Notes: generated by a model from the sequence alone, not told the origin. A DNA stretch of 64,000 bases from JBGSMF01 sp964651475 (GCA_964651475.1 CAZYXV010000011.1:1-64000), one strand, 5' to 3'. Numbered from the stretch's first letter, positions 17,293 to 25,956 are shown. Translations and numbers: made by a program.

Positions 17293-17352
17293 CCGTGACT
17301 GGTGACAAGTCACCCAACTCCCGCTTTTTGTGTCTCTGTCACCAGTCACCAG
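17282..17352. repeat. GTGAC/GTCAC repeat cluster between translocase and recombinase genes
   Basis: GTGAC at 17282, 17289, 17295 and 17302, and GTCAC at 17309, 17338 and 17345, with 6-7-base steps. A 13-bp exact inverted repeat is included (gtgactggtgaca 17295-17307 with tgtcaccagtcac 17337-17349). It spans the translocase stop and the gap before the recombinase gene. Confidence 0.75.
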
Positions 17353-17362
17353 TTTTGAAGGA

Positions 17363-19033
17363 ATGAAACAGCGCATGAAAAAATCAGACTTGCCCAAGCG
17401 GGCGTCAATCTATGTTAGGGTAAGCACTGAGCGGCAAGCCGATAAGGTAAGCCCTGCAACCCAAGAGGCAGATTGCCGCAAGTATTGTGAGGAGCGCGGC
17501 TATATCGTTATTGCAGTGTACCGCGATACCGAAAAGTACCGCGTTGGCAAGCGATTGGTCGAGCCTTCCGGCACACGCGGCGACCGCCCCGGCCTGCGGC
17601 GAATGTTAGCCGATGGCGCGGCGGGCATGTTCGATGTGATTGTGGCTTGGCGCGAAGACCGCTTATACCGAGGCGTCAACCGGGCAATGTTGGACTTGTC
17701 AGAATTGGTCAAGGACGGCCATGTGACTATTGAATTGGCAAAAGAATTTTATGACCCACAAACAGCGATTGTCAAGGCATGGGCGGCTGGTATTGAACTA
17801 CAAGCCAAGCACGACCGCATGGTTATGGGTGTGGCGGGCAGGCTGGCTAAAGGCAAGACCCCGATAACCCAAGCCCCTTATGGTTATGCCAAGCAAGACA
17901 CTCGCTTTGTTATCAGCCCTGCCGAGGCCGAAGCAGTCAGGTTGATCTGGAAGCTATATGGCGAGTATTCTACAATCCGAGACATCAGGCGCCAATTGAT
18001 TGCCCAAGACGCCCCGCAGCGCAACCCTAAAAAGTACCCCTGGCATAATAACGTTATTACTCACTTGTTGCGGCACGATTTTTACTACACAGGCATTTAC
18101 CATATCACTTGGGATGGTCAAACCTATGACTTACCTATTCCGGTCATCATTGACACAGATACAGCGCGGCGCGTCAAAGAACGTAAGGCCAAGTATCAAG
18201 CTTACCCTGCAGGCAACTTTACCGCCCAAGCCCTGGGCGCGGGTTTGATCTACTGCCAAGCTTGCGACATCCGCATGATGATACAAACTGCCAACTCAAA
18301 AGGACATCAGTATTTATACTACACTTGCCCTAACCATAAACAAGGGCTTGCTTTCCCCGGCTGTGCAGGGCGCGTGCGGATTGAACCAAGTGACGGTCAA
18401 TTGTGGGACAAGACATGGCGGGCAATCACTGAACCGGATTTTTTTGACAAGGCTATTGCCAAGCGCGTCGAAAAACTACAAGCCCAAGAGCAAGACGCCA
18501 AAGTAGTTTGTCAACAACTTAGAGAGCAACTTGATACACTTACCCTGGAGCGGCAAAAGATAATCACGCATTGGCGCAAGGGCGGGTTACGGGATGAAGA
18601 CCTTGACTATCAACTGGCGGCCATGTCCATTCAGGAGAGTGGCATCAGGCGGCAATTGGCAGAACAAAGTTTACTGGTAGACAATCACCTTGACCGGCTC
18701 TTGGAACTTGCAAGGCTCTACCGGGAGCGCGTCATGGCGGGCGCGGCCTTACTTACAATGATTCCCCAGGCCGAAGCAGAACGCCAAGCACAATTTGAGT
18801 TTAGGCGGCAGGCGGTCTTGGGCGTGGTCAAGCGGGCAACTATGGCATGCGACAAGTCCATCGAGGTTCAAATCGAGATTGACTTGTCAGAACTTGCGGG
18901 AGAGACGCAGGCGGTTTTTGTGTTGGAGCGTATCAGCCAAGCATCTGTTTTGCCCAGACGATATACTTGCATCGGCCTTGATCTTCGTTTCGGCCGGTGG
19001 AGTTCCAAACTTGTTTGGGATTGCCTGGCCTGA
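17363..19033 (+). CDS. Large serine recombinase (element integrase)
   Basis: 556 residues from ATG 17363; an in-frame GTG at 17330 lies inside the inverted repeat and ATG 17375 is another option. The resolvase domain starts near residue 14 with YVRVSTERQADKVSPATQ, giving the nucleophilic Ser and its Arg neighbours. A recombinase domain (~160-280) follows, then a zinc ribbon (YCQACDIRM ... YYTCPNHKQG ... CAGRVRIE, ~295-350) and a coiled coil (~375-450). This is the standard large serine integrase layout. Its place at the right edge of the element fits integrase-att adjacency. Confidence 0.92.
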   Translation: MKQRMKKSDLPKRASIYVRVSTERQADKVSPATQEADCRKYCEERGYIVIAVYRDTEKYRVGKRLVEPSGTRGDRPGLRRMLADGAAGMFDVIVAWREDRLYRGVNRAMLDLSELVKDGHVTIELAKEFYDPQTAIVKAWAAGIELQAKHDRMVMGVAGRLAKGKTPITQAPYGYAKQDTRFVISPAEAEAVRLIWKLYGEYSTIRDIRRQLIAQDAPQRNPKKYPWHNNVITHLLRHDFYYTGIYHITWDGQTYDLPIPVIIDTDTARRVKERKAKYQAYPAGNFTAQALGAGLIYCQACDIRMMIQTANSKGHQYLYYTCPNHKQGLAFPGCAGRVRIEPSDGQLWDKTWRAITEPDFFDKAIAKRVEKLQAQEQDAKVVCQQLREQLDTLTLERQKIITHWRKGGLRDEDLDYQLAAMSIQESGIRRQLAEQSLLVDNHLDRLLELARLYRERVMAGAALLTMIPQAEAERQAQFEFRRQAVLGVVKRATMACDKSIEVQIEIDLSELAGETQAVFVLERISQASVLPRRYTCIGLDLRFGRWSSKLVWDCLA

Positions 19034-19044
19034 GCGCGAAAATG

Positions 19045-19062
19045 TCCCCAACAAGTTGGGGA
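19045..19062. repeat. 8-bp palindrome after recombinase gene
   Basis: tccccaac-aa-gttgggga, perfect 8-bp arms, 11 bases past the recombinase stop. Could be the recombinase terminator (no good T-run follows) or part of the right attachment site. Confidence 0.5.
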
Positions 19063-19164
19063 GTCCGTCAAGTGGCCCAAACGACGATCATAGCCCTTGC
19101 ATCCAGCGGTTAATAGAGGAACGGGGCGGGGGGAGGCGGGGAGGGGACACGCCTTGCGCGTGCC

Positions 19165-19548
19165 CTAAAATTCAGGCCGGGGTTCGATGATTCTCGGGTG
19201 CTTGTCGCGCAGCACCTCGGCCAGGTCTTGAATGGTTGAGAGATCTAGAGTTCGCTCGTGAGATTCAATCCATTTTATCTTGATGGGAGCGCCTTCACTT
19301 GATAGGACCAAAACGTTGAGGGTTGGGTGTTCTATGAGCACCAGCCCTATGCCCGGCGGCAGCTTGCCGTCAGGATCGAGCGACACGACCACCCACCCGG
19401 CGCGTGTTTGCTCGACCGCTTGAAGCAGGACTTGGGGCGCAACCACCTCGGCGGCAACCTCTAGTCCAGGCGTTTTGTTTATCACGCGCCTGAACAGATC
19501 GCGCAAAAAACGTGATGCTTGCGCCAGCACAATGCGTTGCGGTTGCAT
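19165..19548 (-). CDS. Stand-alone receiver-like protein lacking phosphoacceptor pattern
   Basis: 127 residues from ATG 19548 (an in-frame TTG lies five codons upstream at 19563). The order QRIVLAQASRFLRDLFRRVI ... GLEVAAEV ... WVVVSLDPDG ... LNVLVLSSEG matches a CheY-like fold. However, the acidic pair is Ala/Gln, and the phosphoacceptor strand reads VVVSLDPDG with Ser at the expected Asp. It is probably a non-phosphorylated receiver paralogue. It lies on the same strand as the LuxR-type regulator at 6589-7236; without the mobile element the two would be near neighbours. Its ligand or partner is unknown. Confidence 0.65.
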   Translation of the reverse strand: MQPQRIVLAQASRFLRDLFRRVINKTPGLEVAAEVVAPQVLLQAVEQTRAGWVVVSLDPDGKLPPGIGLVLIEHPTLNVLVLSSEGAPIKIKWIESHERTLDLSTIQDLAEVLRDKHPRIIEPRPEF

Positions 19549-19563
19549 AGCAGTGTGGCCCAA

Positions 19564-19595
19564 GCACCCTGCCCCGTCTACCCGGGGCAGGGTGC
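19564..19595 (-). terminator. Strong hairpin terminator downstream of VWA/zincin gene
   Basis: gcaccctgcccc (19564-19575) and its exact complement ggggcagggtgc (19584-19595) with an eight-base loop, 12 bases past the stop of the 1355-residue gene. It also precedes the receiver-like gene on the same strand, so the two are probably separate transcription units. Confidence 0.7.
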
Positions 19596-19606
19596 TCTAA
19601 TGAAAG

Positions 19607-22600
19607 TTAGGCTTGTCTCAATATTAGAGGTAGATAGATTCTATTTCCTCCCAGAAGGATGGCGTCGAGAACGATCAGCGACTCGTTCTGCGCCTCATCT
19701 CTGAATTGCCCGTATACCACGCACTGTTGTCCGCTCGTACAGTCCTGGCTCAGTTCCCACGACTTGGTCGTGGTATAAGGCTCCCAGACTGTCCAGTTTA
19801 CCGTTGGATCATTGGAAAATCTCATCTCGATGTTTCCGCTCACCGCATTGAGCCGGGTCCAATGATCGGCTATGGTAACGGCTGAGCCGGAGGGCAGCCC
19901 GTCGAGCGGCACATCCGTCGCGTTAACGCGCAGGGTGACACCCTTCACAGAAGTTGTGGGGGCGCCGTCGTTGACGAGGATAAAGCCGCTGGGTGGATCT
20001 GGGTCTTCTTTGGGGGTGACGATGACGGGGTCGGTAGGAGCGCCCTCGCCATCTTCGGTTTCACCCCGCAGCGTGACGGTGTAAGGCACATTGTTTGTCA
20101 AGGGATATGTGAACACGCCGGTCTGCCCCATGTCTTGCTCGCCAACGCCAGCGACGTTCGCGTACACGTGTGTGAAGCTGAGCGGGCGGCTCCAGCGGAT
20201 GAGGATGGCGCTGTTGAGTGGCTTGATCGAGAAATGCCGGAGGTGCGGCACCTTGTCGTCAGAGGGATCGTGCGGGTTGCGGCTGTGTTGAATCTCAGAG
20301 CCGTCCCGTTCCCCGCCGTCGTCCGTGTCGGGGTCGCACGGATTGGTGCCATATTCCCACTCGGTCCAGTTGGTAGCGCCGTCCTGATCGTAATCAGCCT
20401 GGGGGTTATCGTACTGGGTGGGATTCATGCACCTGTACCGCTTTTCCCACCAGGGCGGGAAATTGTCGTCATCCTGATTGTCGCCCGGCCCGGGCCCCTT
20501 GACGTAAAAGCTGCCCAGCCACTCGCGCAGCAGCGTGTTTGCGGCGTTGGATGGGTCTGTGAAGCTGGCGACGATTCTGACGTTATAGGGGCCTCCCACC
20601 GTCGTCTTGGTGTATTTGTATCCATAAATGCCATCGCCGGCCGATCCATCTCCGTGGTTCCCGTCGTCGCGAAGCACGAACAAGTCCCATCCACTGCCGG
20701 GTTTTTCGACGAGAGCCAGAACGGCTGCGCCCGGCAACGTGCCCGTTTTTTGCATCAATGCGGCGACGATGGGGACGTGATCGCCTGCCTCACCTTGATT
20801 ATCCTCAAAGGGATCCAGAAAGCGCCCTTCCAGGTGGAACGTGGATTGCGCGCTGGCGTTCATCATAAAGTCAGATTCGAGCGCCTGGATCCCGGCAGGT
20901 TGAGCAGGTTGCCCCTGCCGGCAGATGATGTAATTATAGCGCGTCCTGATCTTCCAGGTGCCTGGCTCGGGATTGGGAACCAGCACGACGTCAACATAGT
21001 AGCTGTTTCTGATGTCCCAAGACGCCGGAGGTGGATCCTGTGGATTGGCAGGGCTGACGGGAACCCAATCGCGCAGGCCGGCGGTGGGGGTGAGCACCTC
21101 GACTTGTCGGTGATACCCCTCGCAAATGCCGTCAACGTCTGCGTCGAATTGCCGGCCGGCAGATACCAGCCGCAGCATGTTCACCGACGAGTCCACCACC
21201 AGCGATTGTTCCTCCCACTGGGCATCTGGGATAGTGACGTGCATGCCGTGCACCAGCCTGGCCGCGCCCTGGGCCTTTGTTTCGTAATAGTCATACACGT
21301 CGGCCAGCCCCAGGTTGGCCGGATAATGGGTCGAGAGGGGCGCCAACAACCCGGCCAGCTTTGCCGCCTGTTGTTCCGGCACTCCCTGCGAGATGAGCTT
21401 AGATTGGATGTCGGGGGCAGTCAGGGCATTGGCCGAAAGCGCCATGCTGCTGCCGGGGCTGGTAGGCACATATTGAAAGATGCCTCCCGTATCGGCGGCG
21501 ATTTGCGCCAGCAGCGCCGAGGGAGCATCACCCGAAAAGCCAATCGTGTTCACCACCACCCCGGAATCTATGATTTCCTGCTGAATCCCGGAGGCGGCGT
21601 TGCTGTAGAGGGGATTCACATTTTCTTCGCCGTCGGAAAGCAGGATAATGTACTTGGGGTTTGTGTTGTAAGGCGCAGCTTGCAGGGCGTTTTTGGCCGA
21701 TCTAAGCCCCGCGCCAATCGGCGTCCATTCCAGGGCGTCGGTATTGTAGATAGCGGTTTCAATGGTCGGGATTTGAGTATCAGGGTTGGTGATATTTGTG
21801 CGCGCCATGTGGGTGCGGATGTCCAGCTCACAGTCTCCCGAACCCGAAGGGAGCCCGCAGCCTGCCGGATTGTTTTTAGCATTGAATCCCATCACGCCGT
21901 AGCGGTCGCCGTTTTGGGCCAGGTTGGCCCACACGGTCGCCGCTTTCTGTGCATTTTCCAGCCGCGTTCCTTCGCCGACTACGTCCTCGGTGGACATGGA
22001 GCCGGACTCGTCGTGCAGGATCATAATGTCGCTGTTGCCCGGAGCGACGTAAAGGAGCGCGTCGGTTTCAGTATCACAAATGGCGGCGTCGAGGCAAGCT
22101 TTAAAATCCACAAACGTCGTGCCGGCTGCTTTGGTCGGGGGAAGCAAAGTGGCCCAATACTCTCCGCCGCCGACCTCTTGCAAAGTCCCGGTTACAATGG
22201 TGACGGCGTCTCCTTCGGCGTCAAAGCTGAACGAGCTTTCGGCAAGGCCGCGCACCGGCTCGCCGCCGCTGGTCACGCGAAAGCGCGCCAGGAACGCAAT
22301 GGGGCTGGTCGGGTCGCCCACCAGGGCAAAGTTGGTCTGTTTGGGCTCGAGGATGTCAATCTGCGGGCTCACACACGTGGCGGCTACGTCGTAGCTATAG
22401 TTATGACCAAAAGCATTGACCACGGCCACCAGCCGATCGTGAACGCCGTAGGCCGCAAAGGTTCGCTCAAAATCCTGGCCGACCCAGGCCGAGCGAACCA
22501 GGCTGGGCGCGCTCGTGTTGGCTGCCATCAGGCTGATTCCGAGATTGGCGCTGCTCTGACCATCCACGGCCAGTGTGAGGTAGGAGCAGCCGCTTTGAGG

Positions 22601-23674
22601 GCGCACCTGGTAATACTTTCCGGCCCACGTGTCTGGCGTGGAGTGGCCGGCCCAGCTTTGGGCGCCCCCAGACATGCTCACGTCCGCGGCGAGCGTGGGA
22701 GCGGCGAAATTCACTCCCACGTCTTCTTCGTAGTAATGCAGCTCGGGTTGTGTGCTTACGTCGGCCCAGTCTTTGCCCCAGTTGGCGGACATAAAGTTCA
22801 TAAAGAACTCGGGATACGAATAGGGCGTGTAGGCCTGGACAATGTCGCGCTCGACGTACAAATCGTCCTGGTTCCCACATTCCCGGTAATGCTCGTACAT
22901 GCCGTTCGAGCGATACCAGGCATCGCCAGGCGAACCATTGGGACCTAACCCTTCGGAAACTTGTTCGGACAGGTAAATGACAAAGCGGTTTCCGTAGGAT
23001 TTGCCGTACATGGATACGGACGAGTTGTACGTGTTCCCATTGTACCAGCCGGAATTATCCACCGTGCTGGGACCATAGTCGGCATAGCCCTCAATGAACT
23101 CGGCGTTGCCCGAATAGCCCGGCTTCCAGTCGTCGTAGCAATCGGTAAAGCCGTATTGTTCATAGTGTTGTGTTTCGTGGTAGGTCACGCCGCGCCCGCC
23201 GCCGCCGCGGATCATGGGCGCGTCAATGCCAATGCTGCAATGCCCCGAGCTGGCCCACCACGCGATGCCAGCCCAGCCGTCTCCCTGGCGGATCAAATAG
23301 TCAATGTTTCCGTCGCAGCCGGTCGTGTACGGTTCCACTCCGCCGGAATCTTGATAGTAGCGCTCCCAGGCTTCTTGGGCCCAGTCGGCCACGTCTTGCG
23401 CCTCGGCGGCGGAGTTGATCCAATGGTTGTGTGGAGTTCCGTCGTGAGTTGACGTCAGGGTGTAATAGATGCTGACGCTTCGGGTGTTGCTTCCAATTGT
23501 AAACGTTTGGCCGTAACATTGGTCAAGGGGAACTCCGCCCACGTCGTGAGAATGAGTACACGTGGCTGTGGGGGAACGGGGTTCGTTCAACCTCTGTGTT
23601 GAAGCTACAGCGCTGCTGAGCGGCAATAAAATCAACAGCAACAGATATGGCATGGCTTGCCTGATCCTAGACAT
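19607..23674 (-). CDS. Secreted zincin-like protein with VWA domain and TSP3-like repeats
   Basis: 1355 residues. Signal peptide 1-25. Residues ~80-330 look like a metalloprotease: H166-E-T-Q-H170 with a downstream Glu (E195, in EFIEGYADYG), the gluzincin-like HExxH...E arrangement. A beta domain follows, then a VWA domain (~550-745) with the MIDAS motif DESGS and IILLSDGEENVN. Later come two beta-sandwich regions, Ca-binding repeats (DYDQDGATNWTEWEYGTNP, DTDDGGERDGSE) and a C-terminal beta domain. It ends in NRIYLPLILRQA, a tail shared with two other secreted proteins here. Inferred: a cell-surface or exported protease/adhesin. Single-gene unit with its own terminator. Confidence 0.85.
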   Translation of the reverse strand: MSRIRQAMPYLLLLILLPLSSAVASTQRLNEPRSPTATCTHSHDVGGVPLDQCYGQTFTIGSNTRSVSIYYTLTSTHDGTPHNHWINSAAEAQDVADWAQEAWERYYQDSGGVEPYTTGCDGNIDYLIRQGDGWAGIAWWASSGHCSIGIDAPMIRGGGGRGVTYHETQHYEQYGFTDCYDDWKPGYSGNAEFIEGYADYGPSTVDNSGWYNGNTYNSSVSMYGKSYGNRFVIYLSEQVSEGLGPNGSPGDAWYRSNGMYEHYRECGNQDDLYVERDIVQAYTPYSYPEFFMNFMSANWGKDWADVSTQPELHYYEEDVGVNFAAPTLAADVSMSGGAQSWAGHSTPDTWAGKYYQVRPQSGCSYLTLAVDGQSSANLGISLMAANTSAPSLVRSAWVGQDFERTFAAYGVHDRLVAVVNAFGHNYSYDVAATCVSPQIDILEPKQTNFALVGDPTSPIAFLARFRVTSGGEPVRGLAESSFSFDAEGDAVTIVTGTLQEVGGGEYWATLLPPTKAAGTTFVDFKACLDAAICDTETDALLYVAPGNSDIMILHDESGSMSTEDVVGEGTRLENAQKAATVWANLAQNGDRYGVMGFNAKNNPAGCGLPSGSGDCELDIRTHMARTNITNPDTQIPTIETAIYNTDALEWTPIGAGLRSAKNALQAAPYNTNPKYIILLSDGEENVNPLYSNAASGIQQEIIDSGVVVNTIGFSGDAPSALLAQIAADTGGIFQYVPTSPGSSMALSANALTAPDIQSKLISQGVPEQQAAKLAGLLAPLSTHYPANLGLADVYDYYETKAQGAARLVHGMHVTIPDAQWEEQSLVVDSSVNMLRLVSAGRQFDADVDGICEGYHRQVEVLTPTAGLRDWVPVSPANPQDPPPASWDIRNSYYVDVVLVPNPEPGTWKIRTRYNYIICRQGQPAQPAGIQALESDFMMNASAQSTFHLEGRFLDPFEDNQGEAGDHVPIVAALMQKTGTLPGAAVLALVEKPGSGWDLFVLRDDGNHGDGSAGDGIYGYKYTKTTVGGPYNVRIVASFTDPSNAANTLLREWLGSFYVKGPGPGDNQDDDNFPPWWEKRYRCMNPTQYDNPQADYDQDGATNWTEWEYGTNPCDPDTDDGGERDGSEIQHSRNPHDPSDDKVPHLRHFSIKPLNSAILIRWSRPLSFTHVYANVAGVGEQDMGQTGVFTYPLTNNVPYTVTLRGETEDGEGAPTDPVIVTPKEDPDPPSGFILVNDGAPTTSVKGVTLRVNATDVPLDGLPSGSAVTIADHWTRLNAVSGNIEMRFSNDPTVNWTVWEPYTTTKSWELSQDCTSGQQCVVYGQFRDEAQNESLIVLDAILLGGNRIYLPLILRQA

Positions 23675-23926
23675 GTTTGCTCCTTTCTAGCAGGCTGTCG
23701 AAGAACCACGCTCAGGCCGCTGTCCGTTCGGCTGAGCTCACGACGAAGCCTCGGCGGCCCGCACGCGCCGGGGACGGCGCATGGAGCGCCTCTCCGACAA
23801 GCTCCTAGGAATATGTGCGGCATTCCGATAATTTTACAATTCGCAACGTTGGCAGTGTCGCCCGTCTCGGGCGAAAGGCTCACAGGTATCTTGGCAAGGG
23901 TGGTGTATGCGTGAGGAATGAGTAGT

Positions 23927-23966
23927 GTATATAGATTAGCACCGGGCAAGCGCGGCGTCTATATAC
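23927..23966. repeat. Inverted repeat upstream of secreted zincin/VWA gene
   Basis: gtatataga (23927-23935) and exact complement tctatatac (23958-23966) with 22 bases between. The AT-rich arms could hold -10 elements on either strand or bind a regulator. Confidence 0.45.
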
Positions 23967-24018
23967 CAGTGCACATAAAGGAGATACAATTTTAGATACA
24001 TTTGAGGTTCGACCTTAA

Positions 24019-24051
24019 AGAAACCAGGTTTCTTGGGGAAACCTGGTTTCT
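24019..24051 (-). terminator. 14-bp hairpin downstream of RAMP operon
   Basis: agaaaccaggtttc (24019-24032) and complement gaaacctggtttct (24038-24051), five-base loop, 27 bases past the stop of the Cas6-like gene. No strong U-run on the minus strand, so it may instead be a dispersed repeat or an RNA-processing hairpin. Confidence 0.5.
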
Positions 24052-24077
24052 GACGGCTCTGCCCAATTTGAGCCGGC

Positions 24078-25094
24078 TCAAGCCAGGGTAAACGTGCCGC
24101 ATCCAAAATGAGTTTGCTTGCCCAGGTGAAGGATTGACGCTAATTCGAGGTATGGGACGAGCGGATCGGGTATGAACAGGAAGGTTTGCGTTCCTATCCA
24201 GCGTCCCGGCCAATTCTTGGGGGCGCGCTCGATCTTGTGCCGCCGCAGGGAAAATCCAGCCGCTTGCTCAATCGCGGCATGCAGAGCAGCCTGATCTTGT
24301 GCGCTCAACACATTCCACACCTCGGTGGGATTGCGGCGCTTGCCTGGTATGAACAAGCTCAGGCGGACCGCCAGCGCCTGGAGCAATTCTTGCAGGGTCG
24401 GCGCGTGCGCTGCCTTGGACGTTCCTTGTGCCTTGCCGGATTTTGCGGCGGGTAAGGGAGGGGGAGGCGCGGGCAAGTCAAAAGGCGTCAGCCAGGTCAA
24501 TTGATCAAGCGTGCGGTCCGCGATGGCCCCGAACGTCAGTCCATCGGCCCACTGCGCCGGGGTAGCGTGATAGCTCAGGTCCAGCTTGCCTTCTTGCGCC
24601 ACCGGTTCCCAGCGGGCGCCGCGAGCCGCGTAAATGGCCTGGATGTCAAAGCGCCCCCACAGCCGGTTGGGGCGATGCCAGCGCGGATCGGTGGTCACGC
24701 TGGCGGCTTCCATGGCCGGCAAAATGATTTCCAAGAAAAAGCTGTGATCGGCGCTCCCGCCGACGAGCTCGAGCTCCCAAAGAATCAGCTCGTCTTGCCC
24801 ATAGATTTGCTTGGCCGGGTAGGCAAACAAAATCGCCTCGATGGGCCAGCCCGCTTCCGGCACGGTCACGTTTTTCTGCTTGCCCTCGATGGCGTCTCGG
24901 ACGTATCCTTCCCATTTAGCCATGGTTTTGCGCCAGGGGCGGGCGTCTTGCGTGGGCAGCCGCTCGGCAATCAGCGATCCCAAGACCAGCGATAATTCGA
25001 CCGGCAAGTAGGGCGGCAGCCTGACCAGAGGCCGGTTAACCTTCCACACGATCAGGTAGCGATTGAGATTAATCAAGTTGATAAAAGGCCACAT
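24078..25094 (-). CDS. Cas6-like RAMP protein
   Basis: 338 residues, ATG start overlapping the previous gene by 26 bases. The C-terminus HLGKQTHFGCGTFTLA (323-338) fits the Gly-rich loop and last strand of Cas6-type RAMP proteins (PF10040-like). The N-terminal half has a RAMP-like start (NRYLIVWKVNRPLVRLPPYLPVELSLVLGSLI) and a central Pro/Ala/Lys linker near 205-235 joins the two ferredoxin-like halves. His residues H167 and H225 region are possible catalytic candidates but cannot be assigned. Known: Cas6 cuts CRISPR precursor RNA. Inferred: third gene of the operon and likely its guide-RNA processing or binding subunit. No array is nearby, so the RNA source is unknown. Confidence 0.7.
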   Translation of the reverse strand: MWPFINLINLNRYLIVWKVNRPLVRLPPYLPVELSLVLGSLIAERLPTQDARPWRKTMAKWEGYVRDAIEGKQKNVTVPEAGWPIEAILFAYPAKQIYGQDELILWELELVGGSADHSFFLEIILPAMEAASVTTDPRWHRPNRLWGRFDIQAIYAARGARWEPVAQEGKLDLSYHATPAQWADGLTFGAIADRTLDQLTWLTPFDLPAPPPPLPAAKSGKAQGTSKAAHAPTLQELLQALAVRLSLFIPGKRRNPTEVWNVLSAQDQAALHAAIEQAAGFSLRRHKIERAPKNWPGRWIGTQTFLFIPDPLVPYLELASILHLGKQTHFGCGTFTLA

Positions 25095-25956
25095 ACTCTG
25101 TTAATTCATACAATAACTTGATCTGGTCTTTGGACCACTGCCGGATGTTCCACCCGCTCAACATGTCTTTGGCCGTCTGGCTGAGCATTCCCATCAGTCG
25201 CCCCCAGTAGAATTGCTCCTCGGCCGGGTCAGTGAGCGCCAGCAGCTCGCGGATGGCGCGTTGTTCGTCGGGCTGCAACACCGAGCGGAACACCGTGGCC
25301 ATTTCCAGCGTGCTCAGAAATTCCGCAACATCGAACGTGAGGATACCTTGCTGGTCGCGCACGTGCGGCATGATGACCTGGTAAGGGGCGGAATAAAATC
25401 TCGTTCGCAGCCGGTCAAAGGGAAAATTGGCCTCGTGATAAATGATGCGGCACAAGACGTCTGCCATGCTGGACTCTCCCCTCAGGCCGGTGGTGGGAAC
25501 AATCTGGACGAGGCCCTTTAAATCTGTCCCGTGATAAATGATTAGCTCTTGGATAAAGGGTTTTAGATCCTTGCGCGGCAGCATCAGCAAAAAATGGTTT
25601 TCGTCCTGGATAAACGACCCCAACACGTGAACGTCACGAAAGCCCTGCCCGCCCTGGAGTTGGCGGGGCATGCGATTGACAAATCCCCACACGACGATAG
25701 AGCGGCGCGAGAGCTGCCCCAGCGAGTTGGCCCTGCGCACAATGGCCTGGCACGTTTTGCAATAGGGTATGGTGTGGCGGGGAGAAGGTTGGCGAGGATA
25801 AATCCAGCAGCGCTGGCAGGGACCGCGCAGCGCAGAATGAGGCGGTCCGATCTCTTTAGCCGTAAAGAGTTCGGGCCGCCTCTCCAGGTATTCCAGCGTC
25901 GCCAATAATTCTGCGCCGGCTCGGCTGCGGCGCAGCCAATCAAAGCCGTCTAGCAT
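25069..25956 (-). CDS. CxxC-x15-CxxC protein of RAMP operon, unknown family
   Basis: 295 residues from ATG 25956, which lies inside the end of the triple-RAMP gene (17-base overlap); an upstream extension to 26109 is open but overlaps far more and has no domain signal. Cys pairs C47/C50 and C66/C69 form a likely zinc ribbon. The middle is alpha/beta with GFRDVHVLGSFIQDENHFLLMLP and GTDLKGLVQIVP; the C-terminal third is helical (LSGWNIRQWSKDQIKLLYELTEYVAF). There is no GGDD or HD motif, so it is not a Cas10. I do not recognise the family. The tight overlaps on both sides argue for a stoichiometric subunit or dedicated accessory of the RAMP complex. Confidence 0.72.
   Translation of the reverse strand: MLDGFDWLRRSRAGAELLATLEYLERRPELFTAKEIGPPHSALRGPCQRCWIYPRQPSPRHTIPYCKTCQAIVRRANSLGQLSRRSIVVWGFVNRMPRQLQGGQGFRDVHVLGSFIQDENHFLLMLPRKDLKPFIQELIIYHGTDLKGLVQIVPTTGLRGESSMADVLCRIIYHEANFPFDRLRTRFYSAPYQVIMPHVRDQQGILTFDVAEFLSTLEMATVFRSVLQPDEQRAIRELLALTDPAEEQFYWGRLMGMLSQTAKDMLSGWNIRQWSKDQIKLLYELTEYVAFYQLD

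Larger units (their letters stand above)
7495..19062 (+). mobile_element. Integrative element with serine recombinase and FtsK/TraB-like transfer module
   Basis: A block of co-oriented + genes sits between minus-strand chromosomal genes. It contains replication genes (RepA-like ATPase, primase), ParB-methyltransferase, excisionase-like HTH proteins, a nuclease-like protein, a DUF2637/SpdB-like protein, an FtsK/TraB-like translocase and a terminal large serine recombinase. This resembles actinomycete-type integrative conjugative elements, which move double-stranded DNA with TraB and need no relaxase. The right edge must lie just past the recombinase stop (19033), near the palindrome at 19045-19062; the left edge lies between 7237 and 7495. 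The core attachment duplication could not be resolved by eye, so the coordinates are approximate. Confidence 0.8.
23675..24077. other. 403-bp intergenic region with two inverted repeats
   Basis: No gene seen. It contains an inverted repeat (gtatataga 23927-23935 / tctatatac 23958-23966), a possible control site for the secreted protein gene, the hairpin at 24019-24051 behind the RAMP operon, and a GC-rich stretch near 23695-23800 that looks like a dispersed intergenic repeat. I looked for spaced direct repeats of CRISPR type and found none. Confidence 0.6.

Noticed and set aside
7351..19123. aggaacg at 7351-7357 and 19117-19123 as the attachment core duplication
   Set aside because: Only seven bases match, with no extended or dyad flanking similarity; expected by chance in regions of this size.
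20135..22948. Very long + strand open frame of 937 codons
   Set aside because: Antisense shadow of the 1355-residue secreted protein gene; no domain is recognisable and the minus frame has signal peptide, HExxH and VWA motifs.
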